64,000 bases of DNA from Streptacidiphilus rugosus AM-16 (lineage in GTDB: Bacteria; Actinomycetota; Actinomycetes; Streptomycetales; Streptomycetaceae): the NCBI RefSeq assembly GCF_000744655.1, contig NZ_JQMJ01000004.1, positions 4,774,001 to 4,838,000 of the forward strand, read 5' to 3'. Each line of letters starts with the position of its first letter. Within the stretch, counting starts at the first letter, position 1. Below, piece after piece: positions 35,936 to 44,545 of this stretch. The position numbers were made by a program, and so were the translations under genes. Below the pieces are notes generated by a model. It had not been told where the DNA came from and searched no databases. It was given only the letters and a program-made list of their open reading frames with translations.

Positions 35936-36230
35936 TCGGCCCACTTCGGGTGGGAGCGGATTGGGAGCGGAGCTGGGAGTACTCGGCTCCCAATTCGGCC
36001 TCGAGAAGTTCGGCCATACCAATGACGCGCTCGCATTGGGCATCCACCCGCAGCGCGGGTGCTCCGAGCAGCACCTCCAGGCCTTCAGCCTCGAAGACGG
36101 CATCAAAGTCGGTGTCACGGTCACACAGCACGAGGCGCCAGCGACCCGACGCGGACGTAATCTGCCGACTGTCTGTGCGAAGGGGGACGACGGTTGGTGG
36201 GCGCCGTCAAACCCCTGGCATCCTGGGAGG

Positions 36231-36698
36231 ATGCCGAGGATCACGTACCTGACCGAGCCCTTCGAGCACATCCGGGTCGGTGACGCCGTGGTGATCGTCG
36301 CCGTCGACGACCGGGGGCTCGTGGCCATGGTCCGGCAGAATCTGCCGCTGCACGGCGAGTCCCTGTCCGTTCCCGGCGGCATGATCGACCCCGGTGAGGA
36401 GCCGGCCGCCGCCGCGGCCCGCGAGCTCGCCGAAGAGACAGGTCTGCGGGCCTCGTCGTGGCGAACCGCTGGCGTGTTCGCGCCGATGACGACGTCGACG
36501 CAGCGGCTGCACTTCTTCGAGGCCACCGGCCTGACCCTCGGGGAGCCGGACCGGCAGCCGAACGAGGTCGCCCAAGGGATGACCTTGGAGTGGTGGCCGC
36601 TTGGGAAGGCCGTCCAGGCCGTGTGGGATGGCCAGGTGAAGCTGTCCGGGTCGGCCCTCGCGCTGCTGGCCTACGCTGCCCGCAACCCGGTCAGCTGA
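36231..36698 (+). CDS. Nudix hydrolase
   Basis: A 155-residue Nudix protein, expected to cleave a nucleoside diphosphate linked to another group (for example ADP-ribose or NDP-sugars). The Nudix box is intact: GGMIDPGEEPAAAAARELAE followed by ETGL, after a typical DAVVIVAVDDRGLVAMVRQ first strand. The ATG at 36231 directly follows GGGAGG with no gap, which is poor for initiation, so the true start could differ. Its end overlaps the convergent hydrolase pseudogene by 8 bp. Confidence 0.8.
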   Translation: MPRITYLTEPFEHIRVGDAVVIVAVDDRGLVAMVRQNLPLHGESLSVPGGMIDPGEEPAAAAARELAEETGLRASSWRTAGVFAPMTTSTQRLHFFEATGLTLGEPDRQPNEVAQGMTLEWWPLGKAVQAVWDGQVKLSGSALALLAYAARNPVS

Positions 36699-37314
36699 CG
36701 AGCGCCTGCGCGTAGGGGACGGTCCACACGACGGGGTGGGCGATCCCGTGGCCGGTGTAGCCGTCCTCGCCGAACGCTTCGCCGTGGTCCGCACAGATCA
36801 CGACCAGCCACGTCCCCGACGCGGCGAGCAGCCGGCCGAGGTGCTGGTCGGCCTAGGCCAGGGCGGCGGTCTGGCCGTCCATACCGTCCGGGCCGGTCCC
36901 GCCGGGCAGGTAGTGCCCGAGCGGGACGTGCGTCGCCGAGACGTTCATGAAGAGAAACAGCGGCTCGCCGTTGGGCTGGTGGGCCAGCACGGTGAGTCCT
37001 CGGTCGACCTGATGCCGGGTCGAGTCGGGTTCGCGGCTGCCGAACCGCGGCTCCCAGTGGGCCTCGCGGAACATGGCTGGGAGGACCGACCCGAGCGGCG
37101 TCTCGCTGGAGAAGTAGGTGACGCCTCCGATGCACACGGTGCGGTAGCCGGGTGCGGTGGAGCCATCGGGGATGTTCGCCGCGGGGAAGACCAGCGTGGC
37201 CGAGTCGATGGGCTTGCTGGCGGGCGGTTGGCACTCCCACAGGCGAGGCGGCTGGAACGGTGTGGTCGTCTTGGACAGGAAGCCCGCGAAGAATGCCTCG
37301 TCTGCCGGGTTCCG
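36691..37314 (-). pseudogene. STM4013-type hydrolase/sulfatase-like protein, truncated with internal stop
   Basis: The fragment reads NPADEAFFAGFLSKTTTPFQ, then CIGGVTYFSSETPLGSVLPA, FLFMNVSATHVPLGHYLPGG and, after an in-frame TAG at 36853-36855, ICADHGEAFGEDGYTGHGIA and HPVVWTVPYAQALVS. This matches the STM4013/SEN3800 family of the alkaline phosphatase superfamily. The N-terminal about 80 residues are missing (TAA at 37315-37317). The Tyr-like position before ADQHLGRLL is probably where TAG arose. None of the usual STM4011/4012/4014 partners is present. Confidence 0.7.
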
Positions 37315-37330
37315 TTAGGAGACGAAGCAG

Positions 37331-37364
37331 AGGCCACTGGCGCTCAGCGCCAGGGGCCTCTTTA
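37331..37364 (+). terminator. Strong rho-independent terminator-like hairpin
   Basis: AGGCC-A-CTGGCGC-TCA-GCGCCAG-G-GGCCT forms a 12-bp stem with one internal mismatch (37331-37359), followed by CTTTA. No gene ends just before it on this strand, so it may be a remnant. Confidence 0.6.
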
Positions 37365-37497
37365 TGTTGGGACCGACCTACGTGAGGGCCACCTCGAGCA
37401 AACGGCACCATCAGCGTTATCCCCAGGTTCCTGCGCAGCTCCTTGTGGATCACGGCCCGTCCGGGGCGTCTGAGGCGCGGTACTCCCGGACGGACAG

Positions 37498-37791
37498 CTA
37501 CACCGGTTCCCGGTTCGTGCGGTCGACGCTCTCGCGCCACCACTGATGCCGATCGCGCAGCGGGTCAGGCCGGCGCTTCACCGCAGCCGCCCGCCGCCGC
37601 TCCGCGCACGGGCAAGAGCACAGCGGCAGCCCCGGGGCACCGACGATGTAGCCCAGGCAGTGTCCGTGGTGCAGGGTCCGGTCGAGCGGGAAGTCGCAGT
37701 GGGCACACCAGTCAGAGGTAACCGAGAAGTCGGCCGGCGGCCACGACGTTACGCGCTCGGCCGCCGTCACCTGGACCACTCCGCGACCCAC
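37498..37791 (-). CDS. Small Cys-rich protein
   Basis: A 97-residue (or slightly shorter) basic protein with WCAHCDFPLDRTLHHGHCLG and LPLCSCPCAERRR, a clear zinc-finger-like arrangement of Cys/His. It is the last gene of the regulatory operon and overlaps the preceding gene by 25 bp if the GTG at 37791 is used. Similar small proteins are common next to HTH-DUF5753 genes in Streptomyces. Function unknown. Confidence 0.55.
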   Translation of the reverse strand: MGRGVVQVTAAERVTSWPPADFSVTSDWCAHCDFPLDRTLHHGHCLGYIVGAPGLPLCSCPCAERRRAAAVKRRPDPLRDRHQWWRESVDRTNREPV

Positions 37792-37946
37792 TCGGGGTAG
37801 AGCGCGTGGAGTTCCTGCACGAGCACAGCACCCTCAGGCTGCAGGAAGCCGAGGAGCGCGGCACGCCGCAGCCGCTCCCACACCGCCCGGTCCACCGCAC
37901 GGTCCGCGCCGTCGGCCGACGCTGGTTCTTCCTGAGCCGTGGTCAT
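37767..37946 (-). CDS. Small 59-aa helical protein
   Basis: A 59-residue protein, MTTAQEEPASADGADRAVDR followed by WERLRRAALLGFLQPEGAVL. ATG 37946 overlaps the stop of the preceding gene by 4 bp. No family recognised; probably a small accessory protein of the operon. Confidence 0.5.
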   Translation of the reverse strand: MTTAQEEPASADGADRAVDRAVWERLRRAALLGFLQPEGAVLVQELHALYPEWVAEWSR

Positions 37947-38158
37947 GACGTCGGCTGCTCGTGGCAGTCGCATGCGCACGGCACGCGTACCCAGCCGAGG
38001 AGCCGGTCCTGGTATCCGGGCGCGCGGCACAGCCGGTGGAGGTCTGGCCAGCGGGTACCGCCCGTGCGACACTCCGGCGTCGAGTACGCCCGCGGCAGCG
38101 GGTCGGAGTAGACGGGGCGGGACGACGTATCGGCCGCAGTGGAGGGTGCAAGAGCCAT
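37943..38158 (-). CDS. Small Cys-rich protein of 71 aa
   Basis: A 71-residue protein ending with LCRAPGYQDRLLGWVRVPCA and CDCHEQ, which suggests metal binding. It follows the HTH-DUF5753 gene by 63 bp and overlaps the next gene by 4 bp. No known function. Confidence 0.5.
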   Translation of the reverse strand: MALAPSTAADTSSRPVYSDPLPRAYSTPECRTGGTRWPDLHRLCRAPGYQDRLLGWVRVPCACDCHEQPTS

Positions 38159-38221
38159 GTCATCGACGGTAGGAAGAGCCCATCCACTGGCTCCACGGTC
38201 TTGCGACTTCTTGCGCGGCGC

Positions 38222-39073
38222 TCACCCGAGCACGTCGACGGCCGCCTCGACCAGCGCTCGTGCGCGCGGGCCATATACCGCCAGCTGCCCCAGCGCCCGA
38301 AACGCACGCAGATAGGTAGCGATCTCGGCCGCCTCCGTGATCCGGATCTCCGCCGTCAGCGTCTCCACGATCACCGCCTCCTCGTCGTAGGCGTAGAACG
38401 GCTCCAGCGGCCACATGTCGTGGCGGTCCGCCGAGAACGGGATCACCCCGAGCGCGAGGGACGGCAGCCCCATCACGTCGAGCAGATGCCCGAGCTGGCC
38501 AGCCATCACCCCACAGCCGCCGACCCGATAGCGGAGCACCGACTCCTCGAGCAGCACCACGAAGCGGTGGTCGCCTTCGAACAGGGCACGCTGCCGCTTC
38601 ATGCGCGCCTCGACGGCCGCCGGCACATCGTTGGGCGTCCCCTGGAAGCGGGTGATCGCGTCGAGGAGCGCTGTGGCGTAGCTCGGCGTCTGCAGGAACC
38701 CGCTCACCACCTTCGACCCGTAGACGCGCTGGACCCGGGTGCGCTCGTGCAGCGGCAGCAGCTCCTCCTGGGTCTGCCGGAGCCCAGAGCGGTGCTTCCT
38801 CGTCCACTGCACGTACAGGTCATCCGCGGTGCGGGTCGCCCTGATCAGGTCCGCGGCCTGGGCCGACTGCTCGCACGTGTCGCACCAGGCGCGGATGTCC
38901 GCGTCGGTGGGTACGGCCTTGGCGTGTTCGATCCGGCTGGTCTTCGCGGGGTGCCAGCCGCAGCGCTTCGACAGCCCGTCGGCGGTGAGACCGGCGTCGA
39001 GGCGCAGCTCGCGCAGGCGGCGGGCGATCGATTCGCGGGCTGCCTGCGCGGTGCTGAGGGGCGAGGTGGCCAT
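38222..39073 (-). CDS. HTH-DUF5753 regulator
   Basis: A 283-residue DNA-binding protein. Residues about 18-70 are an XRE-type HTH (RRLRELRLDAGLTADGLSKR, then GWHPAKTSRIEHAK), and the rest is DUF5753 (YGSKVVSGFLQTPSYATALL, then GVIPFSADRHDMWPLEPFYAYD). Streptomyces carry many copies, usually paired with a small partner protein (DUF397 or DUF6879) and controlling antibiotic or mobile genes. It follows the DUF6879 gene by 9 bp. Confidence 0.9.
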   Translation of the reverse strand: MATSPLSTAQAARESIARRLRELRLDAGLTADGLSKRCGWHPAKTSRIEHAKAVPTDADIRAWCDTCEQSAQAADLIRATRTADDLYVQWTRKHRSGLRQTQEELLPLHERTRVQRVYGSKVVSGFLQTPSYATALLDAITRFQGTPNDVPAAVEARMKRQRALFEGDHRFVVLLEESVLRYRVGGCGVMAGQLGHLLDVMGLPSLALGVIPFSADRHDMWPLEPFYAYDEEAVIVETLTAEIRITEAAEIATYLRAFRALGQLAVYGPRARALVEAAVDVLG

Positions 39074-39082
39074 CGGTGCGCG

Positions 39083-39607
39083 TCAGTCGATCCGGAAGTC
39101 CTCGTGCGGGGTCGCACGCTCCCACACCGTCTCGAACGAGTCCGTACACAGCTTCGCGGCCGCGGGGTCAGCCGTGAGTTCGTGGCGGACCAGCGCGCCG
39201 TTACCGGCGAACAGGCCGAAGCGGACTATCCCCTCGTCGAAGCACCAGAAGTCGTTGCAAGGCACGGCCACGTCGAGGGCCTGTTCGCGGGGCAGCCAGC
39301 GGACCAGCTCGCCGATCGCCAGGTTCACCACCGTGCCCGCGTGCTCGTAAGCGATGTACGCCGAGACGGGTGTCGACACGATCCGGGCCCGCCGCACGAC
39401 GACGCCGCGGGCGACCGCGTCACGGACGGTGGTGGCCCAGGGACGCCAGTAGTCGCCGTCAGGGTCAAGGTTGTCCCGCGTGCCTGTGGCAATCCACTGC
39501 TGCAGTGCCCCGGACTCGTGCTCGACGCCGTAGGAGTCGCGGATCTCCAGGTGAACGGCGCTGCGCCGGCAGGTCGCGAACAGGTCATCCAAGCTCGTCG
39601 GCTGCAT
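39083..39607 (-). CDS. DUF6879-family protein
   Basis: A 174-residue protein: FATCRRSAVHLEIRDSYGVE, a WRPWATTVRDAVARGVVVRR segment, SAYIAYEHAGTVVNLAIGE and a C-terminal WERATPHEDFRID. This is the DUF6879 pattern, usually encoded beside HTH-DUF5753 regulators in Streptomyces. ATG 39607. Its start overlaps the end of the upstream gene by 23 bp. Function unknown, probably a partner of the regulator. Confidence 0.75.
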   Translation of the reverse strand: MQPTSLDDLFATCRRSAVHLEIRDSYGVEHESGALQQWIATGTRDNLDPDGDYWRPWATTVRDAVARGVVVRRARIVSTPVSAYIAYEHAGTVVNLAIGELVRWLPREQALDVAVPCNDFWCFDEGIVRFGLFAGNGALVRHELTADPAAAKLCTDSFETVWERATPHEDFRID

Positions 39608-39839
39608 CGAGCGCCTTCCTGAGTGCGTTGGCCATGCGGAACGGGAGCCGGACAATGTCCTCGTGCTCGGGGATACCAGGGGTGTGGTTCGGTGCCGGCG
39701 TCGCGGTCACCTGGGCGCGCAGATCGGCGTCGGCCTTCCAACCCTGAATCACGAATTCCTGCTTCTCCTGGTCCAGCCAGATGGTGGGCGAGTCGCCGGT
39801 CTCCGTGGCCGGGTCGATTGCGATGAACTGTAACCTCAT
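39585..39839 (-). CDS. Small conserved 84-aa protein
   Basis: An 84-residue protein beginning MRLQFIAIDPATETGDSPTI and ending LPFRMANALRKALDAADELG. ATG 39839 has AGGAGGGG upstream, a strong site. It heads the DUF6879/HTH-DUF5753 operon, a recurring Streptomyces arrangement. Function unknown. Confidence 0.65.
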   Translation of the reverse strand: MRLQFIAIDPATETGDSPTIWLDQEKQEFVIQGWKADADLRAQVTATPAPNHTPGIPEHEDIVRLPFRMANALRKALDAADELG

Positions 39840-40003
39840 GGTCCCCTCCTGCATCAACGTCGCTGATCGGTCCTGGACACCGTCGTGCGCGAGCCGACGC
39901 AACGTCAAGAGCGTGCGAGTGCGCCAAAGGTAATCGCCATGCCACGCCACCGGAGCTTCCCACCCTCAAGATCGATTACGCGACATCCCTGGGAAGGCGC
40001 GCC

Positions 40004-40462
40004 TCAGCGCGGGCTCCCGCACCCGAAAGCGACAAAGACAGTCTTTCCTAGAGCGGTCCGCCGGGCCGACAGGCAGCCGGAAAACAGGCAGCTGAGCAAG
40101 CTCAGCCCACGGCCGCGCTCACCCATCGGCCCCGTTACCCAGTCCGCCAGGCCGGTCCTCCCGGGTTGGTCGCCGGGCGGCCACAGAGCTGACGGCGGAA
40201 ACTCTCGGCTGCCGTCGTCGCACTCGAGGACATGCTCGGTGCCGTTGCTCACCAACCTGAGCGCATAGGGGCCGGCCGCGTGCTCGGTGGCATTGGCTAC
40301 GAGTTCGGATGCGGCCAGGAGCACGTTGTCCACGAGATCGTCATCGAGGTCCAGCCGAAGCAGCTCTGGGCGCAACATCAAGCGTGCAAGGCGGGTCGGA
40401 TGTTCGGTCTCGGTGCTCCATTGCAGGACGGTCACACACGCGGCACCCGGCTGTGCGTTCAC
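40004..40462 (-). CDS. HATPase_c anti-sigma-type ATP-binding protein
   Basis: A 152-residue RsbW/SpoIIAB-like serine kinase fold. The N box is LAASELVANATEHAAG, and a shortened G box lies around PMGERGRGLSLLSCLF. Such stand-alone domains in Streptomyces bind or phosphorylate anti-sigma antagonists, and many have unknown partners. GTG start at 40462. It is divergent from the Tad locus. Confidence 0.8.
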   Translation of the reverse strand: MNAQPGAACVTVLQWSTETEHPTRLARLMLRPELLRLDLDDDLVDNVLLAASELVANATEHAAGPYALRLVSNGTEHVLECDDGSREFPPSALWPPGDQPGRTGLADWVTGPMGERGRGLSLLSCLFSGCLSARRTALGKTVFVAFGCGSPR

Positions 40463-40597
40463 GCCGCGCTCCAGACGACCGAGCGACTCGTGCGTCGGCC
40501 TTGGCGTCGGTGACGTCCGCCACCGGGGCGAAGGTACGCGCGCGTGTCGTGTGCGACGAGCCTGAGGTTAAACGGACTGAGCGGCAACATCTCGAGC

Positions 40598-41302
40598 ATG
40601 ATGAGCAGGACAAACATGAACACCTCGGACCTCCGGACCAGGCTGGGCGGAGCACCACGACACCCTGACCAGCGCAATAAGGGCCAGGGGTCTCTCGAAG
40701 AGACTTCCGCGAGCATCGAGGCGGCATCCCGAAACGTCGGACGCGACGAAGGGCTCGCGGTGCTGAAGTGGCGGTGGCCTGTCGTCGTGGTTGCGGCGGG
40801 CGCGAGCGCCGCCATGTTGGGCGAGCGGCTTCCAGCGCCGACCGATGCTCCGGCCTACTGGTTCGTTCTGGTGGTGGTTGGGCCAGTTCTCTGCGTGCTC
40901 GACGTGGTGCTGCTGCGTCTGCCAGATGCGATTGTTCTGCCTGCGACGCCGGTTGCCCTGGCACTCATCGCCGCATCAGCGCCTGCCCACGGAAATCCAG
41001 CTGTGATTGCCCGTGCGCTCGCTGCTGGCGTGGTGTCCGGGGCGGTTCTGGCCAGTCTCTCGATTGTTTCGCGAGGCGGCCTAGGTTGGGGCGATGTGAA
41101 GGTCAGCGCCGGACTTCTCGGTCCTTTGCTTGGCTCCGTCAGTTGGGGGGCGCTTGCTGAAGCCGCGCTGCTCGCCTTCGGGGGCGCAGCGGTTGCCGGC
41201 CGCGTGCCTCTCCGCCGCAGCGAAGGGGTTCGACGCGTGCCGCTCGGGCCGTTCCTGTTCGGGGCGACGCTGGTGGTCGCACTCGTCAACCCGCTCCGGT
41301 GA
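40598..41302 (+). CDS. A24 prepilin peptidase (TadV/CpaA-like)
   Basis: About 234 residues. A membrane aspartyl protease that trims prepilins. The two catalytic aspartates are visible: CVLDVVLLRLPDAIVLPA in the first and GLGWGDVKVSAGLLGPLLG in the second, with six or so membrane segments. The start is uncertain: ATG 40598, 40601 or 40616, the last with AGCAGGA at good distance. First gene of the Tad locus. Confidence 0.8.
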   Translation: MMSRTNMNTSDLRTRLGGAPRHPDQRNKGQGSLEETSASIEAASRNVGRDEGLAVLKWRWPVVVVAAGASAAMLGERLPAPTDAPAYWFVLVVVGPVLCVLDVVLLRLPDAIVLPATPVALALIAASAPAHGNPAVIARALAAGVVSGAVLASLSIVSRGGLGWGDVKVSAGLLGPLLGSVSWGALAEAALLAFGGAAVAGRVPLRRSEGVRRVPLGPFLFGATLVVALVNPLR

Positions 41303-41474
41303 TTTCACGTGGAAGTTCCCTGAAACGAGCGTTAATTCAGTCGTACTCGTACCACTCAGGAGTGACTTGCGTGTACGCCGGGAAACATCGGGGGCATCCT
41401 GGCATCTCTGCTCGTAACAGACAGTCGCAAACGGAGCGCGGACGGGATCCGCGTGCCTGGGGAGGTGTACTCCG
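41303..41474. other. Gap before the lipoprotein gene
   Basis: 172 bp without a gene, AT-richer in the first third, likely holding an internal promoter for the rest of the Tad locus. No clear -35/-10 pair could be settled. Confidence 0.35.
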
Positions 41475-42116
41475 ATGAAGCTAAAGCTCAGGCAGCGGGT
41501 GTTGTTTTCTGCACTGGTCACGGCATCGGCCACGGCACTGCTAGGTGGATGCACCACGTCATCGCAGCCAGGCACCGCCAGTGACGCTGCGTCAACCAGC
41601 AAGACTGGGCTGACCTCACCTGGCGCCATTTCTTCCCCGTCATCTGCTGGTGTCGGACTTCCGTCGCCCTGGGCCTCGGACAAGGGATCGCCCGCACAGC
41701 GGGCTGCAGCGCAGGGGGCTCTCGTCGCCTACCAAGGGATGTGGAACGACCTGGTCCGGCTCGGCGCGACGTCGGACTGGAAGAACCCAGAAATGGGCCG
41801 GTACATGACGGGGGGCGTGCTCTCCAGCTGGTCCACTTCCCTGGCGAAGAACAAGCGCGACGGACTGGTACTTCGTGGCTCGACGAAAGACATGCCACGA
41901 GTTGTCTCCGTGTCACCTGCCGGCCAGCCGACGCGGGTTGAGATCGCGGACTGCGTCAGCGACAGCAACTGGCTGCAATACGTCGCGACGACAGGCAAGG
42001 TGGCCAACGCCACCCCCGGTGGATGGCGACGTAGTGAGGCCGTTGTCTCGTACGACACAGACTGGGAACGCTGGTTGGTCAGCCAGCAGGTGATTGGCGA
42101 GGTCGGCTCTTGCTGA
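41475..42116 (+). CDS. Secreted lipoprotein of the Tad locus
   Basis: A 213-residue lipoprotein. The signal peptide ends in the lipobox LLGGC (Cys at about residue 26), followed by a Ser/Thr-rich linker and a folded domain with GALVAYQGMWNDLVRLGATS. That pattern recalls NTF2-like stability domains in Streptomyces lipoproteins. ATG 41475 has GGGGAGG upstream. It may anchor or assemble the pilus at the membrane. The next gene starts within its last codons. Confidence 0.75.
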   Translation: MKLKLRQRVLFSALVTASATALLGGCTTSSQPGTASDAASTSKTGLTSPGAISSPSSAGVGLPSPWASDKGSPAQRAAAQGALVAYQGMWNDLVRLGATSDWKNPEMGRYMTGGVLSSWSTSLAKNKRDGLVLRGSTKDMPRVVSVSPAGQPTRVEIADCVSDSNWLQYVATTGKVANATPGGWRRSEAVVSYDTDWERWLVSQQVIGEVGSC

Positions 42117-42949
42117 GACGTACAAGCGTCGTCCTGGCATCGACTGCACTGGCCAGCTCACTGGCGGTGTCAGCCGTCGCCGACGGAGGGATGCAGGGCA
42201 AGGCCACGGCGGCATGCCAAGGTAGCCGCTGCGCCGTCGAAGCGGTCAGTGGCACCTCACAGGGTTCCGCTCATGGCTCGGTGGAACATGCAGCCTCCCG
42301 ACCACCCTGCACCTACGTATCCGCAAGCGAGATCACGACGGCGGACGACGGGTCGAGGGGGCAGTGGTACCGCCTCGACTGCGGGAAGGGTTTCGACCAG
42401 GGTCAGTTCGGCGGTCCCGCCCTGCCCCTGTGGGCAGCGGCAGGCCAGCCAGCCCCTGCCGTGAGCCCGGTGACCGTGGCGCAACAGGCGGAGAGCAAAC
42501 TGGTGCTGCCTTCTCCGGTGGTGTCGTTCAGTCCGGCCGGCTTCCAGGTGGTGCGGGTTCCGACGTGGATGTGGATCATCCCTGGCCGGTGGCGTCCCGT
42601 CACGGCTACCGCGCAGGTCCCGGGGGTGAGCGTGACCGCGACGGCCACGCCCTCGTCCGTGCAGTGGGCTCTGGGCGACGGGACGCAGCTGACCTGCGCC
42701 GGGCCTGGCACACCCTGGCGGCCAGGTGGCGATCCTGCTGCATCGTCGCCGGACTGCGGGCACCTCTTCGAGCGCCCCTCGGCCGATCAGCCCGGCGGCA
42801 CCTACGCCGTGACCGTCCGGATGCACTGGCGCGTGGACTGGGCCGGCGGCGGCCAGCATGGCGTGTTCCCTGATCTGGCGTCCACGAGCACAGTCTCGGT
42901 CCGGGTGGAGGAGGTCCACTCCTTGGTGACCAGCAACCAGACGCGCTGA
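42110..42949 (+). CDS. Secreted protein of the Tad locus
   Basis: A 279-residue exported protein. An N-terminal signal peptide (LRRTSVVLASTALASSLAVS) is followed by a beta-rich region with VQWALGDGTQLTCAGPGTPW, which resembles a PKD-type fold, and four cysteines. TTG 42110 overlaps the lipoprotein stop by 7 bp. No known function; probably a surface component of the pilus apparatus. Confidence 0.65.
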   Translation: MLRRTSVVLASTALASSLAVSAVADGGMQGKATAACQGSRCAVEAVSGTSQGSAHGSVEHAASRPPCTYVSASEITTADDGSRGQWYRLDCGKGFDQGQFGGPALPLWAAAGQPAPAVSPVTVAQQAESKLVLPSPVVSFSPAGFQVVRVPTWMWIIPGRWRPVTATAQVPGVSVTATATPSSVQWALGDGTQLTCAGPGTPWRPGGDPAASSPDCGHLFERPSADQPGGTYAVTVRMHWRVDWAGGGQHGVFPDLASTSTVSVRVEEVHSLVTSNQTR

Positions 42950-43010
42950 CTGAGCCGCTCAGCTCCTCCACTTCATTTTCTTCTTCCTTGTACCGAGCCG
43001 GGAGGTTGGT

Positions 43011-43709
43011 ATGCGCCTTGTGGCGCAGCGGCAGAAGCCGCAGTTTGAAAGCGATGACTGGGTGCTCCAGGCCGCGAGCGGGCTTGAGCAGGCCGGGCAG
43101 GAGCGGCGGCGTTCGCTGCTGCGCGCAGCGGCCGGGGTCGCGACGGTCGTCGTGGCAGCCGGAGCCGGGCTGGCATTGTGGTCGGCGACGCAGCAGCGCA
43201 CCGAGGTGCTCGCCCTGGCGCATCCGGTCGCATTCGGGCAGGTGATCGGTCCAGCGGACGTGCGGGTCGTGGACGCCTCCTCGCTCCCAGGAATCCCGGC
43301 GCTTACGGCATCGCAGACGGGGCTGGTGGTGGGTCACCGGGCGGCGGCGTCGTTGCCGGCGGGGACGCTGTTGACGGCGGCGTTGGTCAACTCCTCCGCG
43401 CTGACGGCGGGGCAGGACGGCGTGTCGCTGGTGGTCAAGGAGGGTCACTGCCCGGCCTTGACTGTGGGTGACTTGGTCCGGATCGAGGACACCGGCAGCA
43501 GTTCCCCATCATCCGGTTCGGCGTCCGGTCCGGAGGGTCAGGCGGTGACGGCTTCGGTGCTGTCGGTCCAGCCTGCCGCGGACACGGCGAGCGGGGCGGG
43601 ATCGGTCGTGCTGACGGTCTCCGTGGGTGACGCGGACGCGCTGCGGCTGGCGTCGATGGCAGCTCCGGCGGTGGTGCTGACCGGTGCTGCCTCGGGAGCC
43701 GCACAGTGA
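43011..43709 (+). CDS. CpaB/RcpC-like SAF-domain protein
   Basis: A 232-residue membrane-anchored protein. One helix (residues about 37-59, AAGVATVVVAAGAGLALWSA) is followed by an SAF domain (LALAHPVAFGQVIGPADVRV, then GHRAAASLPAGTLLTAAL). In Tad systems CpaB/RcpC is a periplasmic/outer assembly factor. Its stop overlaps the next start (GTGA). Confidence 0.8.
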   Translation: MRLVAQRQKPQFESDDWVLQAASGLEQAGQERRRSLLRAAAGVATVVVAAGAGLALWSATQQRTEVLALAHPVAFGQVIGPADVRVVDASSLPGIPALTASQTGLVVGHRAAASLPAGTLLTAALVNSSALTAGQDGVSLVVKEGHCPALTVGDLVRIEDTGSSSPSSGSASGPEGQAVTASVLSVQPAADTASGAGSVVLTVSVGDADALRLASMAAPAVVLTGAASGAAQ

Positions 43710-44545
43710 GCCCGGACGTGCGGCGGATCGTCGCGTTCGGCGCGGTGACCGGGGCGCCGGGGGTCACGACGGTGGTCGGCGCGACGTCGGCCGCTTGGCG
43801 GTCGGGGGCGGGGCGGCCGCTGGTGTGGGAGGCGGATCCGGCCGGCGGAGTGCTGCAGCAGGTGATCAATCCCGGTGGTGAGGCCGGGCTGGTGACGGTC
43901 GCGGGCGTCGCGCGGCGGGAGGGCCTGGTCCACGGCAAGGTGCTGGAGTACGCCGGCCAACTGGTGGGCGGCGTGCCCGTGGTCACGGCGCCGCTGCATC
44001 CTGGGCAGGCGAAGGCGGCCCTGGAGGAGCTGGCCCCGCTGTGGGAGACCGCGGAGACCGGGCCGGTGCCGTGGTTGGTTGATATCGGCCGGATCGACCC
44101 GTCCGTGCCGTTGCCCCACGGGGTGTGGGGGTGCGGCGACGCCCTGGTCCTGGTCACGCGAGGCGATCGGCACGCGCTGCTGTACGGGGCCCTGATCGCG
44201 AGGAGGGCAGCCGAGCGCGGGCTGCCTGTGGTGGTGGCTCTGGTGGGCGACTGTCCGGAGAGCGATCGGGAGATCCTGCGCGCGCTCGGAACGGCCGGCG
44301 TGGTCCGTCTGCCGTGGGATCCGTTCACGGCCGCCGTGCTCCGGGGCCAGTGGGCCGGCGGCCTGCCGACACGCCGTGCCCTGTTGGGCGGACGGCTCGC
44401 AGGACGGTCCCGGCGACAGGATTATCCGCTCGTCGCGGCAGCATCGGGTCTGGTCCGGCAGCTGGAACGCCTGCTCGGCACCGCCGAGGCTGAGACGCCC
44501 GCAGCGCTGACGGCCGGGCCGCTTGCTCTGCGGGGCAGCTCGTGA
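43706..44545 (+). CDS. CpaE/TadZ-like ParA-family protein
   Basis: A 279-residue protein of the MinD/ParA superfamily, used in Tad systems to place the machinery. The P-loop (TGAPGVTTVVGATSAAWRSG) lacks the usual GKT lysine pattern, as in several TadZ proteins, so ATP binding may be altered. DIGRIDPSVPLP and VALVGDCPESDREI follow. GTG start overlaps the CpaB stop; its own stop overlaps the CpaF start. Confidence 0.7.
   Translation: MSPDVRRIVAFGAVTGAPGVTTVVGATSAAWRSGAGRPLVWEADPAGGVLQQVINPGGEAGLVTVAGVARREGLVHGKVLEYAGQLVGGVPVVTAPLHPGQAKAALEELAPLWETAETGPVPWLVDIGRIDPSVPLPHGVWGCGDALVLVTRGDRHALLYGALIARRAAERGLPVVVALVGDCPESDREILRALGTAGVVRLPWDPFTAAVLRGQWAGGLPTRRALLGGRLAGRSRRQDYPLVAAASGLVRQLERLLGTAEAETPAALTAGPLALRGSS

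Noticed and set aside
41303-41474. Riboswitch before the lipoprotein gene
   Set aside because: I found no conserved riboswitch core; only ordinary AT-richer promoter-like sequence.
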